From contig NZ_KB849623.1 of the NCBI RefSeq assembly GCF_000368685.1, positions 124,001 through 188,000 on the forward strand: 64,000 bases of DNA. Reading direction: 5' to 3'. Positions 54,267-62,613 of the stretch are shown here, piece by piece. Within the stretch, counting starts at the first letter, position 1, and each line of letters starts with the position of its first letter. This stretch comes from Acinetobacter baylyi DSM 14961 = CIP 107474. Lineage in GTDB: Bacteria; Pseudomonadota; Gammaproteobacteria; Pseudomonadales; Moraxellaceae. A program made the position numbers and the translations under genes. The notes under the pieces are model-generated. The model was not told the DNA's origin, did not search any database, and worked only from the letters and a program-made list of their open reading frames with translations.

Positions 54267-55274
54267 TTAACGTTGTTTACGCTTACGATACTCAACAGGG
54301 GTTTCGTTGGTCCAACGTTTAAATGCACGGTAGAATGTACTTGGCTCTGAAAAACCCGTCAAATACACAATACGCTCCACACTTTCACTGGTATTGGCTA
54401 GTAATCGTTTGGCTAGACGACAACGATAGTCCGATAAAATTTGCTGAAAACTGGTATTGGCTTCACTCAACTGGGTTCTTAAACGCCGTGGTGTAATATG
54501 TAGCTGAGAAGCGACCGTTTCAAGTGTCGTTTCACCACTTTCTAGGGTTGAGCCAATCGCTCGACGCACCTCACCTACCAAATCGTAACGTGCTAGTTCT
54601 TGCAGTTTTTCAATGGCAAGCTGCTCATGCAACTGCAACAGTTCTGGTTCTGCCTGCCATAACGGATAATTAAGAATATCTGAGTCAAAATATAAACGTG
54701 TTTCTCTCTGCCCTAAACTGACTGGACAGCCATAAACCCGAAAATATTCATCCTCAGAAGCGCCTTCATTAAAATTGAAATCGATAAAAATCGGCTGAAA
54801 TGCACCTTCGGTAATAAATTTGAAAAACCGTAGAATTCCCGAAATGGCACATTCTGAAAAATGGCGATTCACAATGGTATCTGCAAAAGGTTGCTCACCA
54901 TTGGTTAGATAACAACGTCCATCTTCCATCACCAGACGCGCATGAAATACATCACTAATCAACCGCTGATAGGCCAAAGCACGCTTTAACCCTTCACCAA
55001 AATTTTCACTACTGATAAACAGGTGCTCAATGACTTGACCACGATAAAGTGGCAGATGCTCGCCCAGATGCAGACCGATATCTGGATCTTTACTGACTTC
55101 CTCTGCTGCGACCCAGAAAGCATACTGCGCACTTACAGGCGTTCGAGAGTTGGTATCGACCTGATTGAGTGCTACACCTGCTTTCATTAAAATTTCTTCG
55201 GTTGGCAAACCAGCACGACGAATCGCTTGATAGCCAAACCGTAGTACAACCGATGCATCTGTTAGCTGACCCAC
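54267..55274 (-). CDS. AraC-family transcriptional regulator
   Basis: A 335-residue regulator with an N-terminal arabinose-binding-like domain typical of the OruR/ArgR-type group (LGEHLPLYRGQVIEHLFISSENFGEGLKRALAYQRLISD) and C-terminal double helix-turn-helix DNA-binding domain (about 230-330). Helix-turn-helix segments are ETVASQLHITPRRLRTQLSEANTSFQQIL and ERIVYLTGFSEPSTFYRAFKRWTNETPVEYRK, which match the AraC consensus. No adjacent catabolic gene on the same strand reveals its target. It is divergent from infA with about 230 bases between. Ligand and regulon unknown. Confidence 0.9.
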   Translation of the reverse strand: MGQLTDASVVLRFGYQAIRRAGLPTEEILMKAGVALNQVDTNSRTPVSAQYAFWVAAEEVSKDPDIGLHLGEHLPLYRGQVIEHLFISSENFGEGLKRALAYQRLISDVFHARLVMEDGRCYLTNGEQPFADTIVNRHFSECAISGILRFFKFITEGAFQPIFIDFNFNEGASEDEYFRVYGCPVSLGQRETRLYFDSDILNYPLWQAEPELLQLHEQLAIEKLQELARYDLVGEVRRAIGSTLESGETTLETVASQLHITPRRLRTQLSEANTSFQQILSDYRCRLAKRLLANTSESVERIVYLTGFSEPSTFYRAFKRWTNETPVEYRKRKQR

Positions 55275-55440
55275 GCGGCGCCCTTCCTTGTATGTTCTTC
55301 ATTTATACTTAAAACTCTCATTTTAGATTAGCGTCGATTGACCAAACTGACAACTCTATTCGGGTCATTTTTGTAGATTTTTTTTGTCAATTTTGACCTG
55401 TATTCCCAATTTAAAAGCCAATAAGATCACCGCCTATGGC

Positions 55441-55469
55441 TTGTTTTTTCAAAAAAAATTGCCTATAAT
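55441..55469 (+). promoter_or_regulatory. Sigma-70 promoter of infA
   Basis: TTGTTT (55441) and a perfect TATAAT (55464) with 17-base spacing, 33 bases before the infA start. Confidence 0.75.
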
Positions 55470-55502
55470 TTGCGCCTTTCCAATTTGATCATCAGGTAGG
55501 CT

Positions 55503-55724
55503 ATGGCCAATAAAGAGGAACTCATTGAGTTCGAAGGCGTTGTCACCGAAACGCTTCCTAATACGATGTTCCGTGTACGTTTAGAAAACGGTCACGAAGT
55601 AATTGCGCACATTTCTGGTAAAATGCGTAAACACTATATCCGTATCTTAACGGGTGATAACGTTAAAGTTGAAATGACCCCATATGACTTAAGTAAAGGT
55701 CGTATCACGTATCGTGCACGTTAA
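55503..55724 (+). CDS. infA: Translation initiation factor IF-1
   Basis: A 73-residue OB-fold protein that binds the ribosomal A site during initiation. It begins [20 protein letters not shown] and contains [21 protein letters not shown], then ends GRITYRAR, as in the whole family. Promoter and terminator bracket it tightly, giving a single-gene unit. Confidence 0.98.
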   Translation: MANKEELIEFEGVVTETLPNTMFRVRLENGHEVIAHISGKMRKHYIRILTGDNVKVEMTPYDLSKGRITYRAR

Positions 55725-55741
55725 TCACGTTTAGCGAATGC

Positions 55742-55770
55742 AAAAAAGCCACTCTGAAGTGGCTTTTTTT
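55742..55770 (+). terminator. Rho-independent terminator of infA
   Basis: AAAAAAGCCACT and AGTGGCTTTTTT around CTGA, a 12-bp stem with seven T residues. Confidence 0.93.
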
Positions 55771-55821
55771 ACGACTTGAATTTTTAGCAGTGGATTTTTA
55801 TCGAAATTAGCTCCGGAGAGC

Positions 55822-56199
55822 TTAATTACTCAACCGACTGGTTTTACAACCTACTGTTTTACACTCCCGTAAGCGTTCAACCAGCCACTGATTACGTTGC
55901 TGTGTTTTTTCCAGACGACACTCTACATCTACCTTCTGATCTTCGACACACTGTTCATCACGTTCACGAATCCATGCAAGTTGTGACTTCTTTAATATTT
56001 GTTTTTGGTTTTGATTTAATTGAGTACGTAATTTTTGGTAGTTTCGATTTAAATCCTCATCTGCGCTTGCGAAAATTTTATTGGTACAATAAATATCATC
56101 ATAGGTATTTCTGGTTTTATCGCAGTTATCTGCATATGAAGTACCTGAAACAACCAGAAATATCACAGCAGACAGAAGTTTTATGCTTAATTTCATCAT
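55822..56199 (-). CDS. Exported DUF1311/LprI-like protein
   Basis: A 125-residue secreted protein with signal peptide MMKLSIKLLSAVIFLVVSGTSYA|DN. The mature part has Cys residues and a helical core: C-DKTRNTYDDIYC, NRNYQKLRTQLNQNQKQILKKSQLAWIRERDEQC and VECRLEKTQQRNQWLVERL. This is the DUF1311 pattern (W-I-R-E-R/RD-x-x-C), found in the LprI lysozyme-inhibitor family. Six Cys could form three disulfides. ATG 56199 has GAGG upstream; ATG 56214 is less likely. It is convergent with infA. The lysozyme-inhibitor role is inferred from the family name only. Confidence 0.8.
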   Translation of the reverse strand: MMKLSIKLLSAVIFLVVSGTSYADNCDKTRNTYDDIYCTNKIFASADEDLNRNYQKLRTQLNQNQKQILKKSQLAWIRERDEQCVEDQKVDVECRLEKTQQRNQWLVERLRECKTVGCKTSRLSN

Positions 56200-56401
56200 G
56201 ACATCCTCGTTCATTTACTTTTTTGTGTTTTATTGAAATATTCCAGTACATACAAAAAGCATATGTAACAACCTGACTCATCAATTCTAGTCAGGATTAT
56301 TTTGTCTCTAACTTATCACAATAATTTATTTTTATAATATTAAAAAAGGAAATGCTTGTTCAAGGCATCTCCTTTTAAGATCGGTGTTCGGGCAATATTA
56401 T

Positions 56402-57481
56402 TTAAGCCAAAGCAGCAACAACCGCCTGCCCCATCTCAACGGTACCCACTCTTTGCATGCCTTCAGACATGATATCTGCTGTACGTAAGCCTTGATCAAG
56501 CACTTGACCGACTGCATCTTCAATCGCTTTTGCAGCAGCTTCTTCACGGAAAGTATAACGCAGCATCATGGCCACCGATAAAATGGTAGCCAATGGATTA
56601 GCAACGTTCTGACCTGCGATATCTGGCGCAGAACCATGACAAGGTTCATACATGCCTTTACCGTTTTCATCTAACGATGCAGATGGCAACATGCCAATTG
56701 AGCCTGTCAGCATTGCAGCTTCATCAGATAAAATATCACCAAACAAGTTGCCTGTAACAATGACGTCAAACTGTTTAGGTGCACGTACCAATTGCATCGC
56801 CGCATTATCAACATACATGTGTGACAATTGAATATTTGGATATTGAGCTTGCTGTAACTCAGTCACTGTTTGCTTCCACAATTCAGTTACTTCAAGTACA
56901 TTAGCCTTATCAACCGAGCACACTTTACTACCGCGCAATGCCGCGAGCTCAAATGCCACTTTTGCAATGCGTTTAATTTCAGACTCACTGTAAACATCAG
57001 TGTTATAGCCTTGTTTCTCACCATTTTCGAGTTCGCGAATTCCGCGTGGCTGACCGAAATAAATACCACCCGTCAATTCACGTACAATCAAAATATCCAG
57101 ACCCGCAACGATTTCTGGTTTTAAACTAGATGCATCTGCAAGCTGAGGATATAAAAGCGCTGGACGAAGGTTAGCAAATAGATTCAGTTCACTACGAATT
57201 TTAAGCAATCCACGCTCAGGACGAATCGAACGCTCAATCGTATCCCATTTAGGTCCACCGACGGCGCCAAGTAAAATCGCATCTGCTTTTTTTGCTTGTT
57301 CACTTGTAACGGCAGGATAGGGTTCACCATGGGCATCGATGGCAGAACCACCGAGTAAGCCATGTTCCCAAGTCAATCCAAGTTCAAACTTTTCATTGAC
57401 CTTAGTTAATACTTGCTCGGCAGCCCCCACAATTTCAGGACCAATACCATCACCAGCTAAAATTAAAATTTGCTTCGACAT
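56402..57481 (-). CDS. leuB: 3-isopropylmalate dehydrogenase
   Basis: NAD-dependent oxidative decarboxylase, the third step of leucine synthesis. The 359-residue product has [21 protein letters not shown] at the N-terminus, the substrate loop [22 protein letters not shown], the catalytic Tyr in [10 protein letters not shown], the Lys in [10 protein letters not shown] and the NAD loop [23 protein letters not shown] 57481 (MSKQILIL) is used; ATG 57493 is possible. It is last in the leuC-GST-leuD-lipoprotein-leuB series on the minus strand. The lipoprotein gene ends 48 bases before it. Confidence 0.97.
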   Translation of the reverse strand: MSKQILILAGDGIGPEIVGAAEQVLTKVNEKFELGLTWEHGLLGGSAIDAHGEPYPAVTSEQAKKADAILLGAVGGPKWDTIERSIRPERGLLKIRSELNLFANLRPALLYPQLADASSLKPEIVAGLDILIVRELTGGIYFGQPRGIRELENGEKQGYNTDVYSESEIKRIAKVAFELAALRGSKVCSVDKANVLEVTELWKQTVTELQQAQYPNIQLSHMYVDNAAMQLVRAPKQFDVIVTGNLFGDILSDEAAMLTGSIGMLPSASLDENGKGMYEPCHGSAPDIAGQNVANPLATILSVAMMLRYTFREEAAAKAIEDAVGQVLDQGLRTADIMSEGMQRVGTVEMGQAVVAALA

Positions 57482-57529
57482 GAACGTTTCCATTTTTACT
57501 AATTCAGCATCACACGTGCTGATTGATCA

Positions 57530-58102
57530 TTAAATTCGTTGTTCAATAAACTCACCCAATCCTGTCACTGCATCAAAAGGACGGCAGAAACGACGAATTG
57601 GATGACTTTCTTGCTCAAGCTCAACACATAACGGTTCTGGCGCAGAAACATTGAGTAAACTGCCACCCGTATGTTTGGAACGATCACGGTACATTTTAAA
57701 GGTATAGCGCTGGTTTGCCTTAAATCGATGAATCACGTGAAAAGTTTCAGCACGATCTGGAGAGATCGGATAAAAACGAATCACCAGCTCATACTGCTGT
57801 GCTGGTACAGACAAGTACATCGAATTAGCAGGGCTAAACACTGAGCCCTGTAAACGGACTAATCCTTGATGTAAGGCTTGTTCGGTAACGCGATGGTTTT
57901 GTGGATCAACAATTATCGTGGTGTTAATCCGCTCAAACTCACACTGCTTGGCACCTGTACAATAAATTGTAGCATTTGAACTCAGACCAGTTTCTGCTTG
58001 TTTAATACGTAATGTATCCACCACATGATTGGTACTTTGACACCCCGCCAGTATTCCTAAAGACGCTGCCAGTACTACATTACGGCCAAATATCCTGATC
58101 AT
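57530..58102 (-). CDS. Putative lipoprotein inside the leu cluster
   Basis: A 190-residue protein that I cannot assign. The signal peptide MIRIFGRNVVLAASLGILAGC ends in a lipobox ILAGC (Cys 21), indicating a lipid-anchored envelope protein. The mature domain contains TIYCTGAKQCEFERINTTIIVD and RLQGSVFSPANSMYLSVPAQQYELVIRFYPIS, a beta-rich pattern with two further Cys (C48, C53) that could form a disulfide. No link to leucine synthesis is apparent. It sits between leuD and leuB, 110 bases after leuD. Lipoprotein nature fairly sure; function unknown. Confidence 0.75.
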   Translation of the reverse strand: MIRIFGRNVVLAASLGILAGCQSTNHVVDTLRIKQAETGLSSNATIYCTGAKQCEFERINTTIIVDPQNHRVTEQALHQGLVRLQGSVFSPANSMYLSVPAQQYELVIRFYPISPDRAETFHVIHRFKANQRYTFKMYRDRSKHTGGSLLNVSAPEPLCVELEQESHPIRRFCRPFDAVTGLGEFIEQRI

Positions 58103-58212
58103 TGTTGGAGCCCAACCCTTTTTCGAGCAAAGTTTTCAGCAATTTATGCTCATGCATGTTAACAAGAGTTAGGCATCTACGCTATGGCTATCTTTAAAAT
58201 CTCCCGTGTCGA

Positions 58213-58863
58213 TTACGCTTTTAAATCTTGAAACACCCAAGGACGTGATTGTTTAGCTTTACTTTCAAATTCTCGGATAGCACCCGCATTTTGCAAAGTC
58301 AAACCGATATCATCCAGGCCATTTAACAAGCAATGTTTACGAAATGGATCAATCTCAAATTTGAATGCTTCACCCGTTGGTGTTTTAACTTCTTGAGCAG
58401 CAAGATCAATCGTTAACTGATAATCTTCACTTGCGGCACATTCTTTAAACAACTGATCAACAGTCTCTTCATCCAAGATGACTGGCAACATGCCATTTTT
58501 AAAGCAGTTGTTAAAGAAAATATCTGCAAAACTTGGTGCAATCACGGTACGAAAACCATATTCATTTAATGCCCAAGGCGCATGTTCTCGGCTTGAACCA
58601 CAACCAAAGTTTTTACGTGCGATTAATACTGTCGCAGATGCATAACATGGCTGATTTAAAATAAAATCAGGGTTTTTAGGACGTTTAGCGTTATCTTGAC
58701 CAGGATAACCCTCATCCAAATAACGTAATTCATCAAACAAATTATCGCCAAAACCCGTGCGTTTAATGGATTTCAAAAACTGTTTCGGGATAATTAAATC
58801 GGTATCGACATTGGCACGATCTAATGGCGCCACAATACCTTGTTCTACTGTATATGCTTTCAT
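58213..58863 (-). CDS. leuD: 3-isopropylmalate dehydratase small subunit
   Basis: Small subunit of the isopropylmalate isomerase that works with LeuC. The 216 residues show the swivelling-domain signatures: [59 protein letters not shown] and [17 protein letters not shown]. The start is ATG 58863 ([12 protein letters not shown]). The GST gene ends 19 bases upstream on the same strand, so they are probably co-transcribed. Confidence 0.97.
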   Translation of the reverse strand: MKAYTVEQGIVAPLDRANVDTDLIIPKQFLKSIKRTGFGDNLFDELRYLDEGYPGQDNAKRPKNPDFILNQPCYASATVLIARKNFGCGSSREHAPWALNEYGFRTVIAPSFADIFFNNCFKNGMLPVILDEETVDQLFKECAASEDYQLTIDLAAQEVKTPTGEAFKFEIDPFRKHCLLNGLDDIGLTLQNAGAIREFESKAKQSRPWVFQDLKA

Positions 58864-58881
58864 AATAAAAACTCTTTATGC

Positions 58882-59535
58882 CTAAACTTGACCACACTCT
58901 AAACGAGGCACAATTAAAGTGTCTTGTTCAGCATCGTTAATCCATTCTAAAAAAGCAGAATCATTATAAAATGTTTCCACATAAGCCTGCATCGTAGGAG
59001 ATGTTTTAACTGTGTAGGCTTTTAATCGAATTACAACTGGAGCAAACATGGCATCTGCAATACTAAATTTGCCAAATAACCAATTACCTTGTGCATGATA
59101 CTGTTGTCGTAAGCCTGTCCAAATCTGATCAATACGCAGTAGCTCCTCTTGAGCTTGATTAGTCAAAGTCACCTTTCTATGTTTAGCTTTGACATTCATA
59201 CCCATTTCATTCCGTATAGCCATAAAACCACTATGCATTTCAGCGCTAACGGAGCGCGCTATAGCTCTTAAATCAGACTGTTCAGGCCATAATTGTGGCT
59301 CGATTTCAGCAAAATATTCACAAATAGCAAGAGAGTCCCAAATTTTCAATTCCTTATGAATCAACACAGGAACTTTACCAGAAGGACTTACCTCTAAAAT
59401 ACGAGACTTCGTATCTGGTTGATCAAAATCAATAATTATTTCATCAAATTTAATAGCTGCTTTTCTTGCGGCAAGCCAAGGTCTCAAAGACCATGAAGAA
59501 TAATTTTTTGTTCCCAGATACAAAGTCATGCTCAT
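58882..59535 (-). CDS. Glutathione S-transferase family protein inside the leu cluster
   Basis: A 217-residue GST. The N-terminal thioredoxin-like domain has YLGTKNYSSWSLRPWLAARKA, where Ser in SSWSLRPW is the likely glutathione-activating residue, and SPSGKVPVLIHKELKIWDSLAICEYF, with the cis-Pro VPVL and the E/D-S pair DSLAICEY. The C-terminal helical domain follows. The ATG overlaps the leuC stop (TAATG), so translation is coupled to LeuC. It sits between leuC and leuD, which are normally adjacent; a role in protecting the Fe-S isomerase or in an unrelated detoxification is possible but unproven. Confidence 0.9.
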   Translation of the reverse strand: MSMTLYLGTKNYSSWSLRPWLAARKAAIKFDEIIIDFDQPDTKSRILEVSPSGKVPVLIHKELKIWDSLAICEYFAEIEPQLWPEQSDLRAIARSVSAEMHSGFMAIRNEMGMNVKAKHRKVTLTNQAQEELLRIDQIWTGLRQQYHAQGNWLFGKFSIADAMFAPVVIRLKAYTVKTSPTMQAYVETFYNDSAFLEWINDAEQDTLIVPRLECGQV

Positions 59536-60968
59536 TAGAAACTTCTAACATCGACGAAGTGACCTGCAATTGCTGCTGCTGCTGCCATTGCTGGACTTAC
59601 CAAATGGGTGCGTCCGCCATTGCCCTGACGTCCTTCAAAATTACGATTTGAGGTCGAAGCACAGTGTTCACCTGGCTGTAATTTGTCAGAGTTCATCGCC
59701 AAACACATCGAACAACCTGGTTCACGCCATTCAAAACCAGCTTCAAGGAACACCTGATCCAAACCTTCTTGCTCTGCTTGCTGCTTGACCAAACCAGAAC
59801 CAGGAACAATCATCGCTTGCTTAATGCTCGAAGCAACTTTACGACCTTTCACGACCTCTGCCGCTGCACGAATATCTTCGATACGTGAGTTGGTGCACGA
59901 ACCAATAAATACACGATCTAGCTGAATATCAGCCAACGCCTGACCTGCTGTTAGGCCCATATATTGGTATGCACGTGTCCAGTCATTGCGTTGTACGTCG
60001 TCTTTTGCCTGTTCTAAAGTTGGAACAGCTTGAGATACTGGAATCACCATTTCAGGAGATGTTCCCCAAGATACCTGTGGTTCAATCTCTGCACCATTTA
60101 ATACAACAACTTCATCAAATACCGCATCATCATCTGAATGCAAGGTATTCCAGTAGGCTACTGCCTGATCCCATTGTTCGCCCTTTGGTGCGTAATGACG
60201 AGATTGTACATATTCAATGGTTTTATCATCTACAGCCACCATACCCACACGTGCGCCTGCTTCAATCGCCATGTTACATACAGTCATGCGGCCTTCAATC
60301 GACATGTCACGGAAGACCTGTCCACCAAATTCGATGGCATAGCCTGTTCCGCCTGCAGTGCCAATTTTACCAATGATCGCCAATACCACGTCTTTGGGTG
60401 TCACACCTTTGCCTAACTGGCCATCTACACGAATCAACATGTTTTTAGATTTTTTCTGAATCAAACATTGTGTTGCTAACACATGTTCCACTTCAGATGT
60501 ACCAATACCGTGCGCCAAACAACCAAAAGCACCATGCGTCGCTGTATGCGAATCGCCACAGACAACGGTCATGCCTGGTAAGGTTAAACCCTGCTCTGGC
60601 CCGACAACATGCACAATGCCTTGACGAATATCATTGATACCAAACTCAACGATATTAAATGTCTTACAGTTATCATCTAGCGTCTGAACCTGAATACGTG
60701 AGGTATCATCTTCAATACCCGCAATTCCTTGCTCACGCTCTTTTTTAGAGGTTGGAACATTGTGATCTGGTGTCGCGATATTGGCATTTAGACGCCAAGG
60801 CTGACGACCTGCAAGCTGTAAACCTTCAAAAGCTTGTGGACTGGTCACTTCATGCAATAAATGACGGTCAATATAAATCAAGCATGAACCATCGTCTCGT
60901 TGTGAAACCAAATGGTCATCCCATAATTTGTCGTACAAGGTTTTAGCGCCTTGGGTCGTGCCTGCCAT
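59535..60968 (-). CDS. leuC: 3-isopropylmalate dehydratase large subunit
   Basis: Fe-S isomerase subunit that converts 2- to 3-isopropylmalate with LeuD. The 477 residues include the aconitase-family cluster ligands in [12 protein letters not shown] and [11 protein letters not shown], and the active-site segments [14 protein letters not shown] and [14 protein letters not shown] 60968 ([16 protein letters not shown]) is preferred because GGAG lies nine bases upstream; longer starts at 61010 or 61025 lack a site. It opens the leu unit on the minus strand. A LysR gene lies 600 bases away on the other strand, with a DUF2061 gene between. Confidence 0.97.
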   Translation of the reverse strand: MAGTTQGAKTLYDKLWDDHLVSQRDDGSCLIYIDRHLLHEVTSPQAFEGLQLAGRQPWRLNANIATPDHNVPTSKKEREQGIAGIEDDTSRIQVQTLDDNCKTFNIVEFGINDIRQGIVHVVGPEQGLTLPGMTVVCGDSHTATHGAFGCLAHGIGTSEVEHVLATQCLIQKKSKNMLIRVDGQLGKGVTPKDVVLAIIGKIGTAGGTGYAIEFGGQVFRDMSIEGRMTVCNMAIEAGARVGMVAVDDKTIEYVQSRHYAPKGEQWDQAVAYWNTLHSDDDAVFDEVVVLNGAEIEPQVSWGTSPEMVIPVSQAVPTLEQAKDDVQRNDWTRAYQYMGLTAGQALADIQLDRVFIGSCTNSRIEDIRAAAEVVKGRKVASSIKQAMIVPGSGLVKQQAEQEGLDQVFLEAGFEWREPGCSMCLAMNSDKLQPGEHCASTSNRNFEGRQGNGGRTHLVSPAMAAAAAIAGHFVDVRSF

Positions 60969-61132
60969 GTCGTCATGCTCCATTGGACTGGGTATCGTAT
61001 TCTGTATTTTTATTATTATAAGCACAGTTTCACATAAATCTAATTTATCATTTTTATTAATTAAAAAACTTTATGGAATAATTTATTTGGATTTGTCTCC
61101 GTTTCTAAACTATTTTAAAGTAGTATCGGATT

Positions 61133-61147
61133 TAATAATAATTCTCA
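61133..61147 (+). promoter_or_regulatory. Fur-box-like site upstream of the DUF2061 gene
   Basis: TAATAATAATTCTCA matches the Fur core at 12 of 14 informative positions, better than the site at 2274. It lies 86 bases before ATG 61233 and about 165 bases before leuC on the other strand. AT-richness lowers its weight. Confidence 0.45.
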
Positions 61148-61232
61148 TTTAAACATTCCATTTCCCATTATCAGTGTCATTGCATAAACTCAAGCTATAC
61201 AAATCCAGATGAACAATGATGAGGGCAGAGAC

Positions 61233-61478
61233 ATGACAACACATATCATGCATTTTATTTCAAAAAATCGGCGTACCTTAAAAAAGACTTTAAGCTATTA
61301 CATCATGCACATTACCGTCGCAATGTTAGTCGCTTATGTCGTCACTGGTAATCTGTGGATTGCCATCACCTTAAGTATGCTTGAACCGACTGTACAGGCA
61401 GTTGCCTTCTTTTTTCATGAAAAAGTCTGGGCGGTTAAAGATAAAATACATGCAGCAGAATCCAATACAGCCCATTAA
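61233..61478 (+). CDS. DUF2061 membrane protein
   Basis: An 81-residue protein with two predicted membrane helices (LSYYIMHITVAMLVAYVVTG and WIAITLSMLEPTVQAVAFFFHEKVW). It fits DUF2061, small inner-membrane proteins with the S/T-L-x-E-P-x-x-x-x-x-A-F-F-x-H-E-K-x-W signature seen here. No reaction is known. ATG 61233 follows GAGGGCAGAGAC; an upstream ATG 61209 is less likely. A Fur-like site lies upstream. It is transcribed toward the LysR gene, 94 bases away. Confidence 0.8.
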   Translation: MTTHIMHFISKNRRTLKKTLSYYIMHITVAMLVAYVVTGNLWIAITLSMLEPTVQAVAFFFHEKVWAVKDKIHAAESNTAH

Positions 61479-61572
61479 TTGTTTGCACTTGATCTGATTT
61501 GACTACTACAATGTAAAAAGCTGGTTTGCCTTCATACCCGCTTATTTTACATTGAGAAATTGGATTTAAATT

Positions 61573-62454
61573 ATGAATCTTGCTGCGTTTGAAGCCTTTA
61601 TCAAAGTGATGGAAACAGGCTCAATTTCCTTGGCAGCAGATCAACTTTTTATTACGCAACCCGCGGTTACCAAACGTATTCATAGTCTTGAAGATTATTT
61701 TGGGGTTAAGCTATTTGAATCGGCAGGTCGTGGTATTCAGGCCACTCATGCGGCGCACTCATTACTTCCCAAAGTCAAAAACTGGCTTAATGAACTGGGC
61801 GAAATTCACCATACCTTAAGTCATGAACATGATCAGGTACAAGGACGTCTTAAGATCGGAACCAGCCATCACATTGGCTTGCATCATTTACCCAAACCTT
61901 TACGTAACTATGTACAACAATTTCCTGATGTGACACTAGATGTGCATTTTGTCGATTCAGAACAAGCACATGAACAGGTGTTTGCAGGCGATCTGGAACT
62001 GGCTTTTTTGACACTGCCACCTCAGGGTGATGAACGCCTAAAGTATCTCACGATCTGGAACGATCCTTTGGTTTTTGTGGTGGCGCCTTTTCATCCTCTA
62101 GCGCATAAACAAAATATTGAATTACAAGACTTACTTGAATATCCAAGCCTCTTACCATCCTCACAGACCTATACCAGTCAAATTACCTTACAGGCCTTTG
62201 AAAAACATGGTTTAAAACCCAAAATCACCATGAGCAATAATCCACTCGAATCTATCCGCATGCTGGTTTCTATTGGATTGGGCTGGTCGGTTTTGCCCAA
62301 AACTTTACTTAATCAGGATTTAACCCAGTTACAGCTTGAAGTTGATCTGAATCGTCAGCTTGGCATTGTATGGCATCCCGCCCGTATTCAGTCTAAAGCA
62401 GCAAAAGCACTAATCGCGTATGCACAGGATTCAACGCTCACTGAATCACTTTAA
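61573..62454 (+). CDS. LysR-family transcriptional regulator
   Basis: A 293-residue LysR regulator with the N-terminal winged helix (FEAFIKVMETGSISLAADQLFITQPAVTKRIHSLEDYFGVKLFES) and a C-terminal periplasmic-binding-like effector domain (GRLKIGTSHHIGLHHLPKPL to the end). The pattern TQPAVTKRI is the recognition helix. In Pseudomonas a LysR gene lies beside leuC, so it may control the leu cluster, but it is co-directional with DUF2061 and no inverted T-N11-A site was identified with confidence. Effector unknown. Confidence 0.92.
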   Translation: MNLAAFEAFIKVMETGSISLAADQLFITQPAVTKRIHSLEDYFGVKLFESAGRGIQATHAAHSLLPKVKNWLNELGEIHHTLSHEHDQVQGRLKIGTSHHIGLHHLPKPLRNYVQQFPDVTLDVHFVDSEQAHEQVFAGDLELAFLTLPPQGDERLKYLTIWNDPLVFVVAPFHPLAHKQNIELQDLLEYPSLLPSSQTYTSQITLQAFEKHGLKPKITMSNNPLESIRMLVSIGLGWSVLPKTLLNQDLTQLQLEVDLNRQLGIVWHPARIQSKAAKALIAYAQDSTLTESL

Positions 62455-62613
62455 ATCAACACCAATTTCATCAATGACTTTACCGAAATATAATAAAATT
62501 CAAATTAGAATGGAGTAACGTGTTGAATATACCCAACCGTGAATCGGCTTAAAATTATAACTTCCCAACCTATCACGGTATTTTGACAATAATATTCCGA
62601 ACGGAGTTGAAGA

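Noticed and set aside
62536..62579. ACCGTGA/TCACGGT inverted repeat before ovoA as a regulator site
   Set aside because: The 7-bp arms are 30 bases apart, too far for a typical dimer operator and without terminator features; likely chance.
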